Assembly: GCA_042091495.1 (NCBI GenBank)
Contig: JBELHJ010000024.1
Span: 1 to 33,249 of the forward strand
Direction: 5' to 3'
DNA from: JBELHJ01 sp042091495
Lineage (GTDB): Bacteria; Bacteroidota; Bacteroidia; Flavobacteriales; Flavobacteriaceae
DNA: 33,249 nucleotides
In this document: positions 6,706-14,935 of the stretch, piece after piece
Numbering within the stretch: the stretch's first letter is position 1
Layout: each line of letters opens with the position of its first letter
The notes under the pieces: generated by a model
The model's input: only the letters and a program-made list of their open reading frames with translations
Databases searched by the model: none
What the model was told of the DNA's origin: nothing
Program-made: the position numbers and the translations under genes

Positions 6706-7977
6706 TTAATTATTAATGATATTAACCCCAAAATCACATTTTAAACACCTCTTTTTACTACAATAAAAATTATTTAAATGTATTAAAGCCTGAGATTCCA
6801 TGGCATTTTTAGATGAAATCCCAATTGAACTATATTTTTTCAAAATACTGTTAGACTCAGACTTTAGCTCATGAATCAAATTTGTAATCTCTTCACTATA
6901 AGCAGTTCCTGTTGTTTTTGCATAAATATATTTTAAAGGCAGTATAGTATTTAAAATAATTTTATCTATAAAACTTGTTGTTAATAATGTATTTCTTTTC
7001 TTAGATTTTTTTCCAAAATTATAATGCGTTTCCCAATATTTGGACGCTTTAACATCAAACAACTCATAATAATCATTTAATGTTTTACAATTCAATAGAT
7101 TTGAAAAAATTGACTTATGCTTAACATATAAATTAGCAAACTGGGATAATCTTATGGTTGGGAAACTCTGAGGTCGTAACCTAAAAAATGTAACATTTAC
7201 AAAAGATTGGTCAGTAATTTTAAATTTATGTTTTAGAAAATTATAATCCTTTAAAAGTCTGCTCTGATAATCATCACCATCTTTTATGTTTAAAAGTTTT
7301 GCTTGACCAAACAAAACTGCCTCCAACCATTCCAAATTATTAAAAAGTTTTCTAAAACCCTCAAAAGGGAAACTTTCTGCAATTGATAAAAAACTAGTTT
7401 GATTAATTTTTACTCCAAAATTTTCAATTAGTAATTTGAATAATGTAGCTTCCCAATCCTTATTGTTTTTATTATAATATTCTAAAATTTTTTCTGACTT
7501 ATACTCTAGTCTTTCAAAGAATAAACGCTCCAACCATTTAATTCTTATTATAGATGTGACTGACTGGATTTGATTTTCACATGGCAGCCATTTATGTTGA
7601 TATTGATAAAAATTACTATAAGAAATATAAACCCCTTTATTTACATTCTTTTTTAATTCAAGAACAGGAATATAAGTTCCATCTGATCTTCGAATTTCAG
7701 AATCGTGATTCCATACTACATGTAAAATTACAGATTCATAATTTGAATCTGATGAATGATTATGTTTAATCCAGTCAGAGGAGTTAATGTGAAGCTCTAT
7801 GTTACCAGCCCATCTAATTTCATTGATATCTACAAGCGCTCCTTTAAAATCAGGACCACTATTGAAATTGTGAATACCAGGATTAATAACCTGTATAAAT
7901 TCACCTGATGAAGTTTTTAATTTAGGGCTGCAGAACTTTCTAAATTTCCATATGTAATGAAGAAAATCTTCTTGCAT
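6706..7977 (-). CDS. DUF2851 family protein
   Basis: A 423-residue protein from the ATG at 7977 (MQEDFLHYIWKFRKF, the usual family start). The longer frame begins at a TTG nine codons upstream. It matches the Bacteroidota family DUF2851, with conserved NPGIHNFNSGPDFKGALV, the WAGNIELHINSSDWIKHNH stretch and VILHVVWNHD in the first 120 residues. The C-terminus carries a compact cysteine group (CSKKRCLKCDFG), possibly a metal site. No signal peptide or membrane helix is evident. Function is unknown; the conserved His/Asp/Glu-rich N-terminal half suggests an enzyme, but this is only a guess. It lies between the PLP synthase gene and pspC in a co-directional run. Confidence 0.88.
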   Translation of the reverse strand: MQEDFLHYIWKFRKFCSPKLKTSSGEFIQVINPGIHNFNSGPDFKGALVDINEIRWAGNIELHINSSDWIKHNHSSDSNYESVILHVVWNHDSEIRRSDGTYIPVLELKKNVNKGVYISYSNFYQYQHKWLPCENQIQSVTSIIRIKWLERLFFERLEYKSEKILEYYNKNNKDWEATLFKLLIENFGVKINQTSFLSIAESFPFEGFRKLFNNLEWLEAVLFGQAKLLNIKDGDDYQSRLLKDYNFLKHKFKITDQSFVNVTFFRLRPQSFPTIRLSQFANLYVKHKSIFSNLLNCKTLNDYYELFDVKASKYWETHYNFGKKSKKRNTLLTTSFIDKIILNTILPLKYIYAKTTGTAYSEEITNLIHELKSESNSILKKYSSIGISSKNAMESQALIHLNNFYCSKKRCLKCDFGVNIINN

Positions 7978-8009
7978 ACTTCTAATATAAGAAATATGCT
8001 TCAAAAACT

Positions 8010-8990
8010 TTAGTCAATATATCCCATTGAGCGCATCCAGTCATCATTAAACATTTTTCCTACATAACGACTACCATGATCATGAAAAAGAACTACAACA
8101 ACATCATCATCAGTAAAATGTTCTTTTAACTGTAAAACCCCTTTGATTGCTGCACCTGCAGAATTCCCTAAAAACATACCTTCTTCTTTGGCAAGTCTTT
8201 GAGTGTAGATAGCAGCATCCTTATCAGTAACTTTTGTAAATCCGTCAATCAAATCAAAATTTACATTTTCAGGTAATATATCTTCACCTATACCTTCTGT
8301 AACATAGGGGTATATCTCATTTTCATCAAAAATACCTGTTTCATGATATTTTTTAAAAACACTACCATAGGTATCTATGCCCCAGACTTTAATATTAGGA
8401 TTTTGCTCTTTAAGATACTTTCCAACTCCAGAAATTGTCCCGCCAGTTCCAACACCAACTATGAAATGAGTTACTCGCCCATTGGTCTGTGCCCATATTT
8501 CTGGTCCAGTACTTTCATAATGCGCTTTTGTATTACTAGGGTTATCATATTGATTAACATACCATGCATTAGGAGTCTCATTTGCAAGTCGCTTAGAAAC
8601 AGAATAATACGACCTAGGGTCTTCTGGCTCAACATCAGTAGGGCAAACAACCACTTTAGAACCTACTGCTTTTAATATGTCCATTTTCTCTTTAGATTGT
8701 TTGTCCGACATAACACAAATCATTTTATACCCTTTAACAATAGCTGCTAAAGCTAATCCCATACCTGTATTTCCAGAGGTTCCTTCGATTATTGTTCCTC
8801 CTGGTTTTAATCTACCATCTGCTTCTGCATCTTCAATCATCTTTAGGGCCATTCGGTCTTTAACAGAATTACCTGGATTAAAAGTTTCATATTTAGCCAA
8901 AACAATACATGGCAATTCCTTTGTCAATTTATTTAATTTGATAAGAGGTGTATTACCAATTGTTTCTAAAATATTTTCAGCGTAATTCAT
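8010..8990 (-). CDS. PLP-dependent cysteine synthase / cystathionine beta-synthase core
   Basis: A fold-type II PLP enzyme of 326 residues. Lys44 in NPGNSVKDR is the expected Schiff-base lysine. EGTSGNTGMGLAL binds the substrate carboxylate and GVGTGGTISGVGKYL the PLP phosphate. The motif EGIGEDILP and the C-terminal YVGKMFNDDWMRSMGY resemble cystathionine beta-synthase more than CysK, but the regulatory CBS domain pair is absent. It could therefore make cysteine from O-acetylserine or cystathionine from serine and homocysteine; sequence alone does not settle this. It has its own -7 box in the 42-base gap after the permease gene. Confidence 0.9.
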   Translation of the reverse strand: MNYAENILETIGNTPLIKLNKLTKELPCIVLAKYETFNPGNSVKDRMALKMIEDAEADGRLKPGGTIIEGTSGNTGMGLALAAIVKGYKMICVMSDKQSKEKMDILKAVGSKVVVCPTDVEPEDPRSYYSVSKRLANETPNAWYVNQYDNPSNTKAHYESTGPEIWAQTNGRVTHFIVGVGTGGTISGVGKYLKEQNPNIKVWGIDTYGSVFKKYHETGIFDENEIYPYVTEGIGEDILPENVNFDLIDGFTKVTDKDAAIYTQRLAKEEGMFLGNSAGAAIKGVLQLKEHFTDDDVVVVLFHDHGSRYVGKMFNDDWMRSMGYID

Positions 8991-9004
8991 AAACTATTTT
9001 TTTG

Positions 9005-9012
9005 CAAATATA
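9005..9012 (-). promoter_or_regulatory. Promoter -7 box of the cysteine/cystathionine synthase gene
   Basis: The minus strand reads TATATTTG, 14 bases before the ATG at 8990. This is a perfect TAnnTTTG match in the only intergenic gap of the region. The nearest TTG lies 25 bases upstream, a longer spacer than ideal. It implies a very short leader. Confidence 0.55.
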
Positions 9013-9032
9013 CAATTTAACGGTGCACTTAA

Positions 9033-10271
9033 CTATTCAAATTTAATGGCTCTAACAGGCGAAATATTAGAGATGATAATAGAAGGAATAATAAGCATAA
9101 CAAAACAGGCCGTAAAAGTGCCTAGATTAAGAAAAAGAAAAGCATTTATGTTAAGGTCAACAGGAATGTAAGACATATAATATTGTTCTGGATTAGGAAA
9201 TTTAATAATTTTTAATCTTTGTTGAACAATAAGTATGAATAGGCCAATAACATTTCCAATAATTAAGCCTCTTAATACAAGATAGAGCGCATTGTAAACA
9301 AAAATTTTTCTAATACTCCAATTATTACATCCTAATGCTTTAAGAATTCCTATTAACCTTGTCTTTTCCAGAATTATAACCAATAATGTAGTGATCATAT
9401 TTATTCCAGCTACTAACAGCATTATGAAAATAATCCCAGATGTATTATTGTCAAAAATTTCTATCCACTCAAATACAGATTGATAACGGTTTTTTATGGA
9501 CGTTGCATTTAAATTTGAAGGGATATTTTCATAAATAGCTTCAGTAAGAAATTCTAAATTATCAAAATCATCAATAAACAATTCGTATGATCCTACTTGA
9601 TCACGAGACCATTTATTAATAAATCTAAGATGTGCTATATCTCCTAAGATTAACTTTTCATCAATTTCATGAAACCCTGATTCGTATATTCCAACAATTA
9701 CAAACTTTCTTAGATAAGGAATTTTCTGGATATCTGATTTTGAAAAATACATTTCAAATTGATCCTCTAAATCCAAATCAAGACGATCTGCTAGGTATTT
9801 AGAAACAACAACCTCCTTACTGAAAGAGGACTCAAAATTAGGAATGCGTCCTCTAAAAATATAGTCAGATATAGCATTCCAATCATAATACTCATCAACA
9901 CCTTTAAAAACAACACCTTCAAATGTTTGCGCTGTCCTTATTACTCCAAACTTAGAAGCTACACCTTGAATGTGTTTAACATCCTTATTTGTTGAGTAAT
10001 TTGGGTATAATGAAGAGTCTAAAAGAATTGGAAATTGCGACTCGTCAGAGTCATTGGAATCAAAATTAGTTATAGTTATGTGACCATTAAAAGCGACAGC
10101 TTTTTCTCTTATTTTCTTTTTAAGGCCTACACCAGTAGCTATAGAAATCAGCATAACAATAATTCCTGTAGCTATTGCTGTAACACCTATTTTTATTATT
10201 GGAGATGAAATGCTACTTTTATAAGACTTACTTCTTATAATTTTTTTTGCAATAAAAAATTCGTAATTCAA
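9033..10271 (-). CDS. ABC transporter permease, FtsX/LolC-E/MacB type
   Basis: 412 residues with the four-helix topology of LolE/MacB-type permeases. There is one N-terminal membrane segment (about 26-50, IGVTAIATGIIVMLISIATG), a large periplasmic MacB-like domain (about 51-275), then three C-terminal segments (about 278-300, 322-350 and 375-400). The C-terminus ISNISPVRAIKFE is typical of the family. Such permeases work with a LolD-like ATPase to move lipoproteins or other lipid-linked cargo towards the outer membrane; no ATPase gene is adjacent. The start codon is TTG: no ATG occurs between it and the upstream in-frame stop, and NYEFFIAKKIIRSKSYKSS is the usual family beginning. Only 17 bases separate it from the divergent namZ-like gene. 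Confidence 0.9.
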   Translation of the reverse strand: MNYEFFIAKKIIRSKSYKSSISSPIIKIGVTAIATGIIVMLISIATGVGLKKKIREKAVAFNGHITITNFDSNDSDESQFPILLDSSLYPNYSTNKDVKHIQGVASKFGVIRTAQTFEGVVFKGVDEYYDWNAISDYIFRGRIPNFESSFSKEVVVSKYLADRLDLDLEDQFEMYFSKSDIQKIPYLRKFVIVGIYESGFHEIDEKLILGDIAHLRFINKWSRDQVGSYELFIDDFDNLEFLTEAIYENIPSNLNATSIKNRYQSVFEWIEIFDNNTSGIIFIMLLVAGINMITTLLVIILEKTRLIGILKALGCNNWSIRKIFVYNALYLVLRGLIIGNVIGLFILIVQQRLKIIKFPNPEQYYMSYIPVDLNINAFLFLNLGTFTACFVMLIIPSIIISNISPVRAIKFE

Positions 10272-10288
10272 AAACTGATTTTATTAAT

Positions 10289-11470
10289 ATGCCCAAAAAT
10301 AAAATTTTATTCTTTCTAATACTAAGTATTTATTCATTTGCGCAACAATCAGCAATTAATAAAGCATTAGTTGTAGGAGCTAACCAAACAGAAAAATATG
10401 TTTATAAACTAAATAATAAATCAATTGGTATAGTTGCAAATCAAACCTCTGTAATACTTAATGAGGATGGGAGTTATTCGCATTTAATTGATTCACTCTT
10501 AAAACTAAAAATAAATATTAAAAGAGTATTTGCTCCTGAACACGGCTTTAGAGGTGATGCTGATGCAGGAGAATATGTTAAAAATGGTAGTGATAAAAAA
10601 ACCGGTTTGCCCATAATATCCCTTTATGGAAAAAATAAAAAACCTGCTTTAAATTATCTTAAGGACATCGACATTATGATATTTGATATTCAAGATGTTG
10701 GTGTAAGATTTTACACTTATATTTCAACACTTCACTACATCATGGAAGCATGTGCAGAGCAAAAGATTCCGCTTATCATCTTAGATCGTCCAAATCCTAA
10801 TGGTGATTACATAGATGGTCCTGTATTGGATATGAAATATAAAAGTTTTGTAGGTATGCACCCTGTCCCAATTGTTCATGGAATGACTGTTGGTGAATAC
10901 GCAAAAATGATTAATGGTGAGTCGTGGTTATCTGACGAATTGCACTGTGACTTAACGGTTATTAAAGTTACAAACTATTCTCATAGCACTGTGTACGAAC
11001 CGCCTATTCCTCCTTCTCCAAATCTCCCTAATTATAAGTCAATTAGATTATATCCGAGTTTATGTTTATTTGAAGGTACATCAATTAGTGTTGGTCGAGG
11101 TACTGATGACCAATTTCAAGTATATGGCAGTCCTGAACTTAATCCAATAATTTACAAATATCAATTTAAACCATTACCAAACAAAGGTGCTAAATTTCCA
11201 AAACATCAAAACAAATTATGCTTTGGTGAAAATTTAAAAAATTCAAAAATAAATAAAGGGATACAACTAAATTTTATTTTAAAAGCGTATGAAAACTCTA
11301 AAAACAAATCGCAATTCTTTAATGACTTTTTTATAAAGCTATCAGGTGACAATACATTAATGAATAATATAAAGATTGGTTTTAAAGAACTTGACATCAA
11401 AAAAAAATGGTCTAAAACAATAAAATCATACAGCAAAATGCGACAATTTTATCTGTTGTACCCCCTTTAA
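10289..11470 (+). CDS. namZ: DUF1343 / NamZ-like exo-beta-N-acetylmuramidase (GH171)
   Basis: 393 residues with a Sec signal peptide (KILFFLILSIYSFAQQ) and the full DUF1343 domain. Conserved stretches include GIVANQTSV (47-55), RVFAPEHGFRGDADAGE (79-95), FDIQDVGVRFYTYISTLHY (132-150) and LDRPNPNGDYIDGPVLD. Characterised DUF1343 proteins (Bacillus and Tannerella NamZ) remove non-reducing terminal N-acetylmuramic acid from peptidoglycan fragments, so this exported protein probably acts in cell-wall turnover in the periplasm. There is no lipobox cysteine. It is divergent from the permease with only 17 bases between starts, so the promoters of both must reach into the other's coding sequence. No hairpin terminator is seen after it. 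Confidence 0.9.
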   Translation: MPKNKILFFLILSIYSFAQQSAINKALVVGANQTEKYVYKLNNKSIGIVANQTSVILNEDGSYSHLIDSLLKLKINIKRVFAPEHGFRGDADAGEYVKNGSDKKTGLPIISLYGKNKKPALNYLKDIDIMIFDIQDVGVRFYTYISTLHYIMEACAEQKIPLIILDRPNPNGDYIDGPVLDMKYKSFVGMHPVPIVHGMTVGEYAKMINGESWLSDELHCDLTVIKVTNYSHSTVYEPPIPPSPNLPNYKSIRLYPSLCLFEGTSISVGRGTDDQFQVYGSPELNPIIYKYQFKPLPNKGAKFPKHQNKLCFGENLKNSKINKGIQLNFILKAYENSKNKSQFFNDFFIKLSGDNTLMNNIKIGFKELDIKKKWSKTIKSYSKMRQFYLLYPL

Positions 11471-11584
11471 GGTAATCCTTGGGTATATAATCAAAAAAAC
11501 ATAAAAAACTAAAAATCAGTATTTTACAAATGCAATTTAACATGAAAAAATAGGGATTTTAGTACAAGATTGGTACATTATCTT

Positions 11585-12832
11585 ATGGTTGAAATTTTAA
11601 AACAAAAAACAGAAGTAAAAATTGGTATTAATATTAGTAATAGAGGTGATTGTGTAAAACTTAGTAATGCTATACTTGAAGTAACTGATAAAGAACTAAG
11701 CTACAATACATTAAGGAGACTATATCGTATTGTAGACGGAGGAAAACCAAGTGATAAAACACTTGATATTTTATCTCAATTTAACGGATACAAGAATTAC
11801 CAGCATTTTATTGATAGTTTTCCTTATGAAAACAGTTTAAAATATTACTTTGAAGGTTTTTACTTACTAAGTCAAACAAACTCAACTGAACTTATTGATT
11901 TTATAATTCGTTTAAAAAAAATCTCAAAAAACTTTACTACTATCTTAATTCAAATTATCAGAGAATTATTTTATCAAGAAAATTTTCAATTAATTAATCA
12001 AATATTCAACCTAGACATTCTAAAGATTAATAATTACACTTATGATGAAGTTCTTCAAATAGGTAATTCTATTGGGTTTATCTTTAGAACTAAGACTACC
12101 AAAACAGATAAAATCACAATTTTATTAAGTAACCCTAATTTTCAAGATATGATATTGACTGTTTTTGTAGATTATACAGCCTTAAATTACTATTATGGAA
12201 GTTGGATAAAAAAACTTTTAGTTATTGAAAAAAGACTTTTCGTAAAGGTGTTTTGTAAATGTATTTTAAATCTCAAAAATTACTTAAACAACGAGGAAAT
12301 TAAATACAAAGAACTATTTTACAAAAACAATTTTCATCCCATATTAATAGGTAGAGTAGTCTCTCAAAAAATGTTTATTAATGATCCTACTATCTCAGAA
12401 GATCTTAATATCATATCAAAATTAGCAAAAAATGTTTCCAGTTTTAATATTCAATATTATTATGAAATTATATTTACGACATTATGTTGTAAAAGATTTG
12501 ATATTATGAGTCATATCATAGAGCAATTTTCTAATATGAGGAATTTCAATTACCATTACAGTATCCATCACTATGCTCAATTCTACCTCATGTGTAGCAT
12601 TTATTATTTCAAAAAAAAAGATATTGAAAATTATGAGTTATACAGAAAAAGAATCAATGAAGACCAATTAAGGTTAGGATATAAGAACACTTTAATGTTG
12701 ATGCTTAGTATTCTTAATTTTCACACTAATAAAAATGAACAACACAAAATTCTTAAAGCTTACACAAAACAAAGTAATTTGCTTGGTCTAAAACGTATTA
12801 ATAAATCTTTTTTAATTCATTATTTTGAATGA
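11585..12832 (+). CDS. Unrecognised protein: putative N-terminal regulatory domain plus helical repeats
   Basis: 415 residues from the ATG at 11585 (a TTG five codons upstream is in frame). I do not recognise a named family. The first 75 residues (ISNRGDCVKLSNAILEVTD, then ELSYNTLRRLYRIVDGGKPS and KTLDILSQFNGYKNYQHFI) resemble an N-terminal domain I recall from many Bacteroidota proteins of unknown role. Its STLRR-like helix pattern looks like a helix-turn-helix (inference). The remainder is almost wholly helical, rich in Lys/Asn/Ile/Tyr and Leu, with TPR-like spacing towards the end (HYAQFYLMCSIYYFKKKDIE). There is no signal peptide or membrane segment, so it is likely cytosolic. It is flanked by namZ upstream (114-base gap) and overlaps the convergent hydroxylase gene by 13 bases. 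Confidence 0.7.
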   Translation: MVEILKQKTEVKIGINISNRGDCVKLSNAILEVTDKELSYNTLRRLYRIVDGGKPSDKTLDILSQFNGYKNYQHFIDSFPYENSLKYYFEGFYLLSQTNSTELIDFIIRLKKISKNFTTILIQIIRELFYQENFQLINQIFNLDILKINNYTYDEVLQIGNSIGFIFRTKTTKTDKITILLSNPNFQDMILTVFVDYTALNYYYGSWIKKLLVIEKRLFVKVFCKCILNLKNYLNNEEIKYKELFYKNNFHPILIGRVVSQKMFINDPTISEDLNIISKLAKNVSSFNIQYYYEIIFTTLCCKRFDIMSHIIEQFSNMRNFNYHYSIHHYAQFYLMCSIYYFKKKDIENYELYRKRINEDQLRLGYKNTLMLMLSILNFHTNKNEQHKILKAYTKQSNLLGLKRINKSFLIHYFE

Positions 12833-13656
12833 AAGTCGTTTGGTCTTTCATAAGGCATAAAAGGTTGTTTTATTAGCTCCCAAATTTTAATGTTTTTTTC
12901 TGAATCAGGAAAAACATCTATTCCATACCTAATTGCATTGGGTGATAAATAAGAGAATGTCCCAAAAAGCCTGTCCCAGATAGAAAAAATATTACCGTAA
13001 TTGGAATCTGTGTAAGGCATTTTAAAGTGATGATGAACTTTATGCATATTAGGAGATACTATTAAGAAACTCAATATTTTGTCCAGCTTAGGATTAAGAT
13101 TAATATTTGCATGATTAAACTGAGTAGCTACTATAGAGGTAGATTGGTACAACATAATTATACCAATAGGAGCACCAACTATAATGACACCAATAAGGGT
13201 AAAAATGAATCTAACTACACTTTCTAATGGGTGGTGTCTATTAGCTGTGGTTGTGTCTACATGGGGATCTGAATGGTGAACTATATGTACCTTCCACAAC
13301 CAATGTACTTTATGCTCAATCCAATGTGGGAGATAAGCACCAAAGAAATCAAGTAAACAAAGGCCTAAAAATATTTTCAAACCAAGTCCCAGATTACCTA
13401 TCCAATTTAAGACACCAAAACTTGAATTAGTTGCCCAATAGGATGCTTTAAATAAAATAAAGGCTAACAAAAAATTAATTGCTACTGTTGTTAGTGTAAA
13501 GAATAAATTTGGAATAGCATGTTGCCATTTTTTATAATCAAGCTTAAATAATGGTAACCCATTTTCAATAGACCAAAATAAGGTTATTCCTCCAACAAGA
13601 ATTAAACTTCTGTGATGAGATGGTATAGTTTCAAAATAATATAGAAATTGTTCCAA
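12820..13656 (-). CDS. Sterol desaturase / fatty acid hydroxylase superfamily protein
   Basis: A 278-residue integral membrane di-iron enzyme. The histidine clusters of the superfamily are intact: HWIEH (111-115), HIVHH (124-128), RHHPLE (140-145), and HKVHHH (205-210) followed by YTDSNYGNIFSIWDRLFGTF, the classical C-terminal signature. About four to five hydrophobic segments precede and separate them. Superfamily members hydroxylate or desaturate lipids, carotenoids or sterols using O2. The substrate here is unknown; hydroxylation of fatty acids or sphingolipid-like sulfonolipids would fit a flavobacterium (speculative). The gene is 23 bases downstream of the YkgJ-type gene and its last 13 bases overlap the convergent upstream neighbour. 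Confidence 0.9.
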   Translation of the reverse strand: MEQFLYYFETIPSHHRSLILVGGITLFWSIENGLPLFKLDYKKWQHAIPNLFFTLTTVAINFLLAFILFKASYWATNSSFGVLNWIGNLGLGLKIFLGLCLLDFFGAYLPHWIEHKVHWLWKVHIVHHSDPHVDTTTANRHHPLESVVRFIFTLIGVIIVGAPIGIIMLYQSTSIVATQFNHANINLNPKLDKILSFLIVSPNMHKVHHHFKMPYTDSNYGNIFSIWDRLFGTFSYLSPNAIRYGIDVFPDSEKNIKIWELIKQPFMPYERPNDFHSK

Positions 13657-13679
13657 AGCTTTTTTTCCAAATTTAAAAA

Positions 13680-14174
13680 TTAAACTTTAATTTTCTTTCT
13701 CATAGTTTCGACAATTTGAAAAGCTGCGGGACAAATTTTTACATTTTCAAGTGTTAATTTAGAAATCTGATGGAATTTTTTACGATTTGTATGTGGAAAC
13801 TCATTACATGCCTTTGGCCTGACCTCATAAATTGAACAATAATTGTCCGCCCCTAAAAAGGAACAAGGTAAAGTTTGTAGTACATAATCATTATCCTCAT
13901 CTATTCTTAAGTATTGTTTTATAAAATCTACAACTTTCATTCTAAGAAATTTTGCTATTCTTTGGATATCCTTGTCGGTAAACAAAGGCCCAGTTGTTTT
14001 ACAACAATTTGCACAAGTCAAACAATCTGTTTTTTCAAATTCTGATTCATGTAATTCATGCATTATGTAATCCAAATTCTTAGGTGGCTTTTTTCTTAAT
14101 TTCTTAAAGAATATTTCTTGGGCTTTTCTTTGCTCTTTTGCCTTATCAGGAAGTTGTTCTAATCGCTTAATCAT
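13680..14174 (-). CDS. YkgJ family cysteine cluster protein
   Basis: 164 residues with the Cys pattern of the YkgJ (CxxCxxCC) zinc/iron-chelating family: CLTCANCCKTTGP (Cys51, 54, 57, 58), then Cys104, Cys113 (CSFLGADNYC), Cys123 (EVRPKACNEFP) and Cys148 (ICPAAF). Cysteine spacing is complete, so metal or Fe-S binding is likely. The N-terminal 40 residues are a charged helix rich in Lys. The role of the family is poorly known. It is the first gene of a two-gene unit with the hydroxylase, and a metal-handling role for that di-iron enzyme is a possible but untested link. The start is ATG at 14174, divergent from the methyltransferase. Confidence 0.9.
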   Translation of the reverse strand: MIKRLEQLPDKAKEQRKAQEIFFKKLRKKPPKNLDYIMHELHESEFEKTDCLTCANCCKTTGPLFTDKDIQRIAKFLRMKVVDFIKQYLRIDEDNDYVLQTLPCSFLGADNYCSIYEVRPKACNEFPHTNRKKFHQISKLTLENVKICPAAFQIVETMRKKIKV

Positions 14175-14178
14175 GAAA

Positions 14179-14186
14179 CAAAAATA
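14179..14186 (-). promoter_or_regulatory. Possible -7 box of the YkgJ/hydroxylase unit
   Basis: The minus strand reads TATTTTTG, a TAnnTTTG match four bases before the ATG at 14174. It would give an essentially leaderless transcript. There is no clear TTG at the right distance. Confidence 0.3.
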
Positions 14187-14218
14187 TTACAATCTGTGAA
14201 AAATAACTTTTTTAAGTC

Positions 14219-14226
14219 TAATTTTG
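14219..14226 (+). promoter_or_regulatory. Possible -7 box of the methyltransferase gene
   Basis: TAATTTTG matches TAnnTTTG and ends four bases before the ATG at 14231, again implying a leaderless or near-leaderless mRNA. No good TTG element is visible upstream. Confidence 0.3.
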
Positions 14227-14230
14227 AATC

Positions 14231-14935
14231 ATGAAAGACATTTTTGGAAAAGCATTATTAGATTATTGTAACAAGCAATATACGGAAGACTTGATTACAG
14301 CTACTAGTATTTCTAGCGAAGACATTTTACCGCTTCCCTATTTATTTAGGTCTTATGATGATATGCCAAAGCTTGAACAAAAAGCCTTAGCCATGTGTCA
14401 AGGAAAAATTCTTGATGTAGGCTGTGGTGCCGGAAGTCATAGTTTATGGCTTGCTGAAAATAAATTTCAAATAACAAGTATAGACATTTCAGAAGGTGCT
14501 ATTGAAGTTTGTAAACAAAGAAAAATCCCTAATCCTCAAAGAAAATCACTTTTAGAAGTTAGAGATAAATTTGACTCCATAGTGATTTTAATGAATGGAA
14601 CAGGTCTTTTTGAAACATTAGATAAAGTTGACTACTACTTAAAACACTTAAAATCCTGCTTAGAAACCAATGGACAAATACTTATTGATTCTAGTGATAT
14701 TAAATATATGTATGAAGATGAAGATGGCGGATTTTGGATTGATACCAATGCCAATTACTATGGTGAATTAGATTATTTTATAAGTTACAAAGGAGAGCAA
14801 GAAATACCAATGAAATGGCTATATCTTGATTTTAATACCCTTAATACAGCTTGCCAAGCAAATGATTTAATTTGTGAATTAGTTGTGCATGGAGACCACC
14901 ATGATTATTTGGCTAAAATTTCACACAAAGTTTAA
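14231..14935 (+). CDS. Class I SAM-dependent methyltransferase
   Basis: 234 residues. The Rossmann motif I is KILDVGCGAGSHSLWLAE (59-76), followed by the acidic ribose-binding residue in ITSIDISEGAIEVC (Asp85) and a later DSIVILMNGTGLFETLD strand. The N-terminal cap (residues 1-50) includes LPLPYLFRSYDDMPKLEQKA. The acceptor substrate is not identifiable. There is no signal peptide, so it is cytosolic. It is divergent from the YkgJ gene (56-base gap), and its stop overlaps the stop of the convergent outer-membrane protein gene by four bases. Length and motifs are complete. Confidence 0.88.
   Translation: MKDIFGKALLDYCNKQYTEDLITATSISSEDILPLPYLFRSYDDMPKLEQKALAMCQGKILDVGCGAGSHSLWLAENKFQITSIDISEGAIEVCKQRKIPNPQRKSLLEVRDKFDSIVILMNGTGLFETLDKVDYYLKHLKSCLETNGQILIDSSDIKYMYEDEDGGFWIDTNANYYGELDYFISYKGEQEIPMKWLYLDFNTLNTACQANDLICELVVHGDHHDYLAKISHKV

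Noticed and set aside
8343..8985. Two plus-strand open frames of 102-110 residues opposite the PLP synthase gene
   Set aside because: They are antisense shadows of a strongly conserved enzyme, without a promoter box or family resemblance.
10219..10248. Inverted repeat TTATAAG-N8-CTTATAA followed by eight T on the plus strand
   Set aside because: It looks like a weak plus-strand terminator, but the stem is almost all A-T, it lies in the coding start of the minus-strand permease, and no plus-strand gene ends there.
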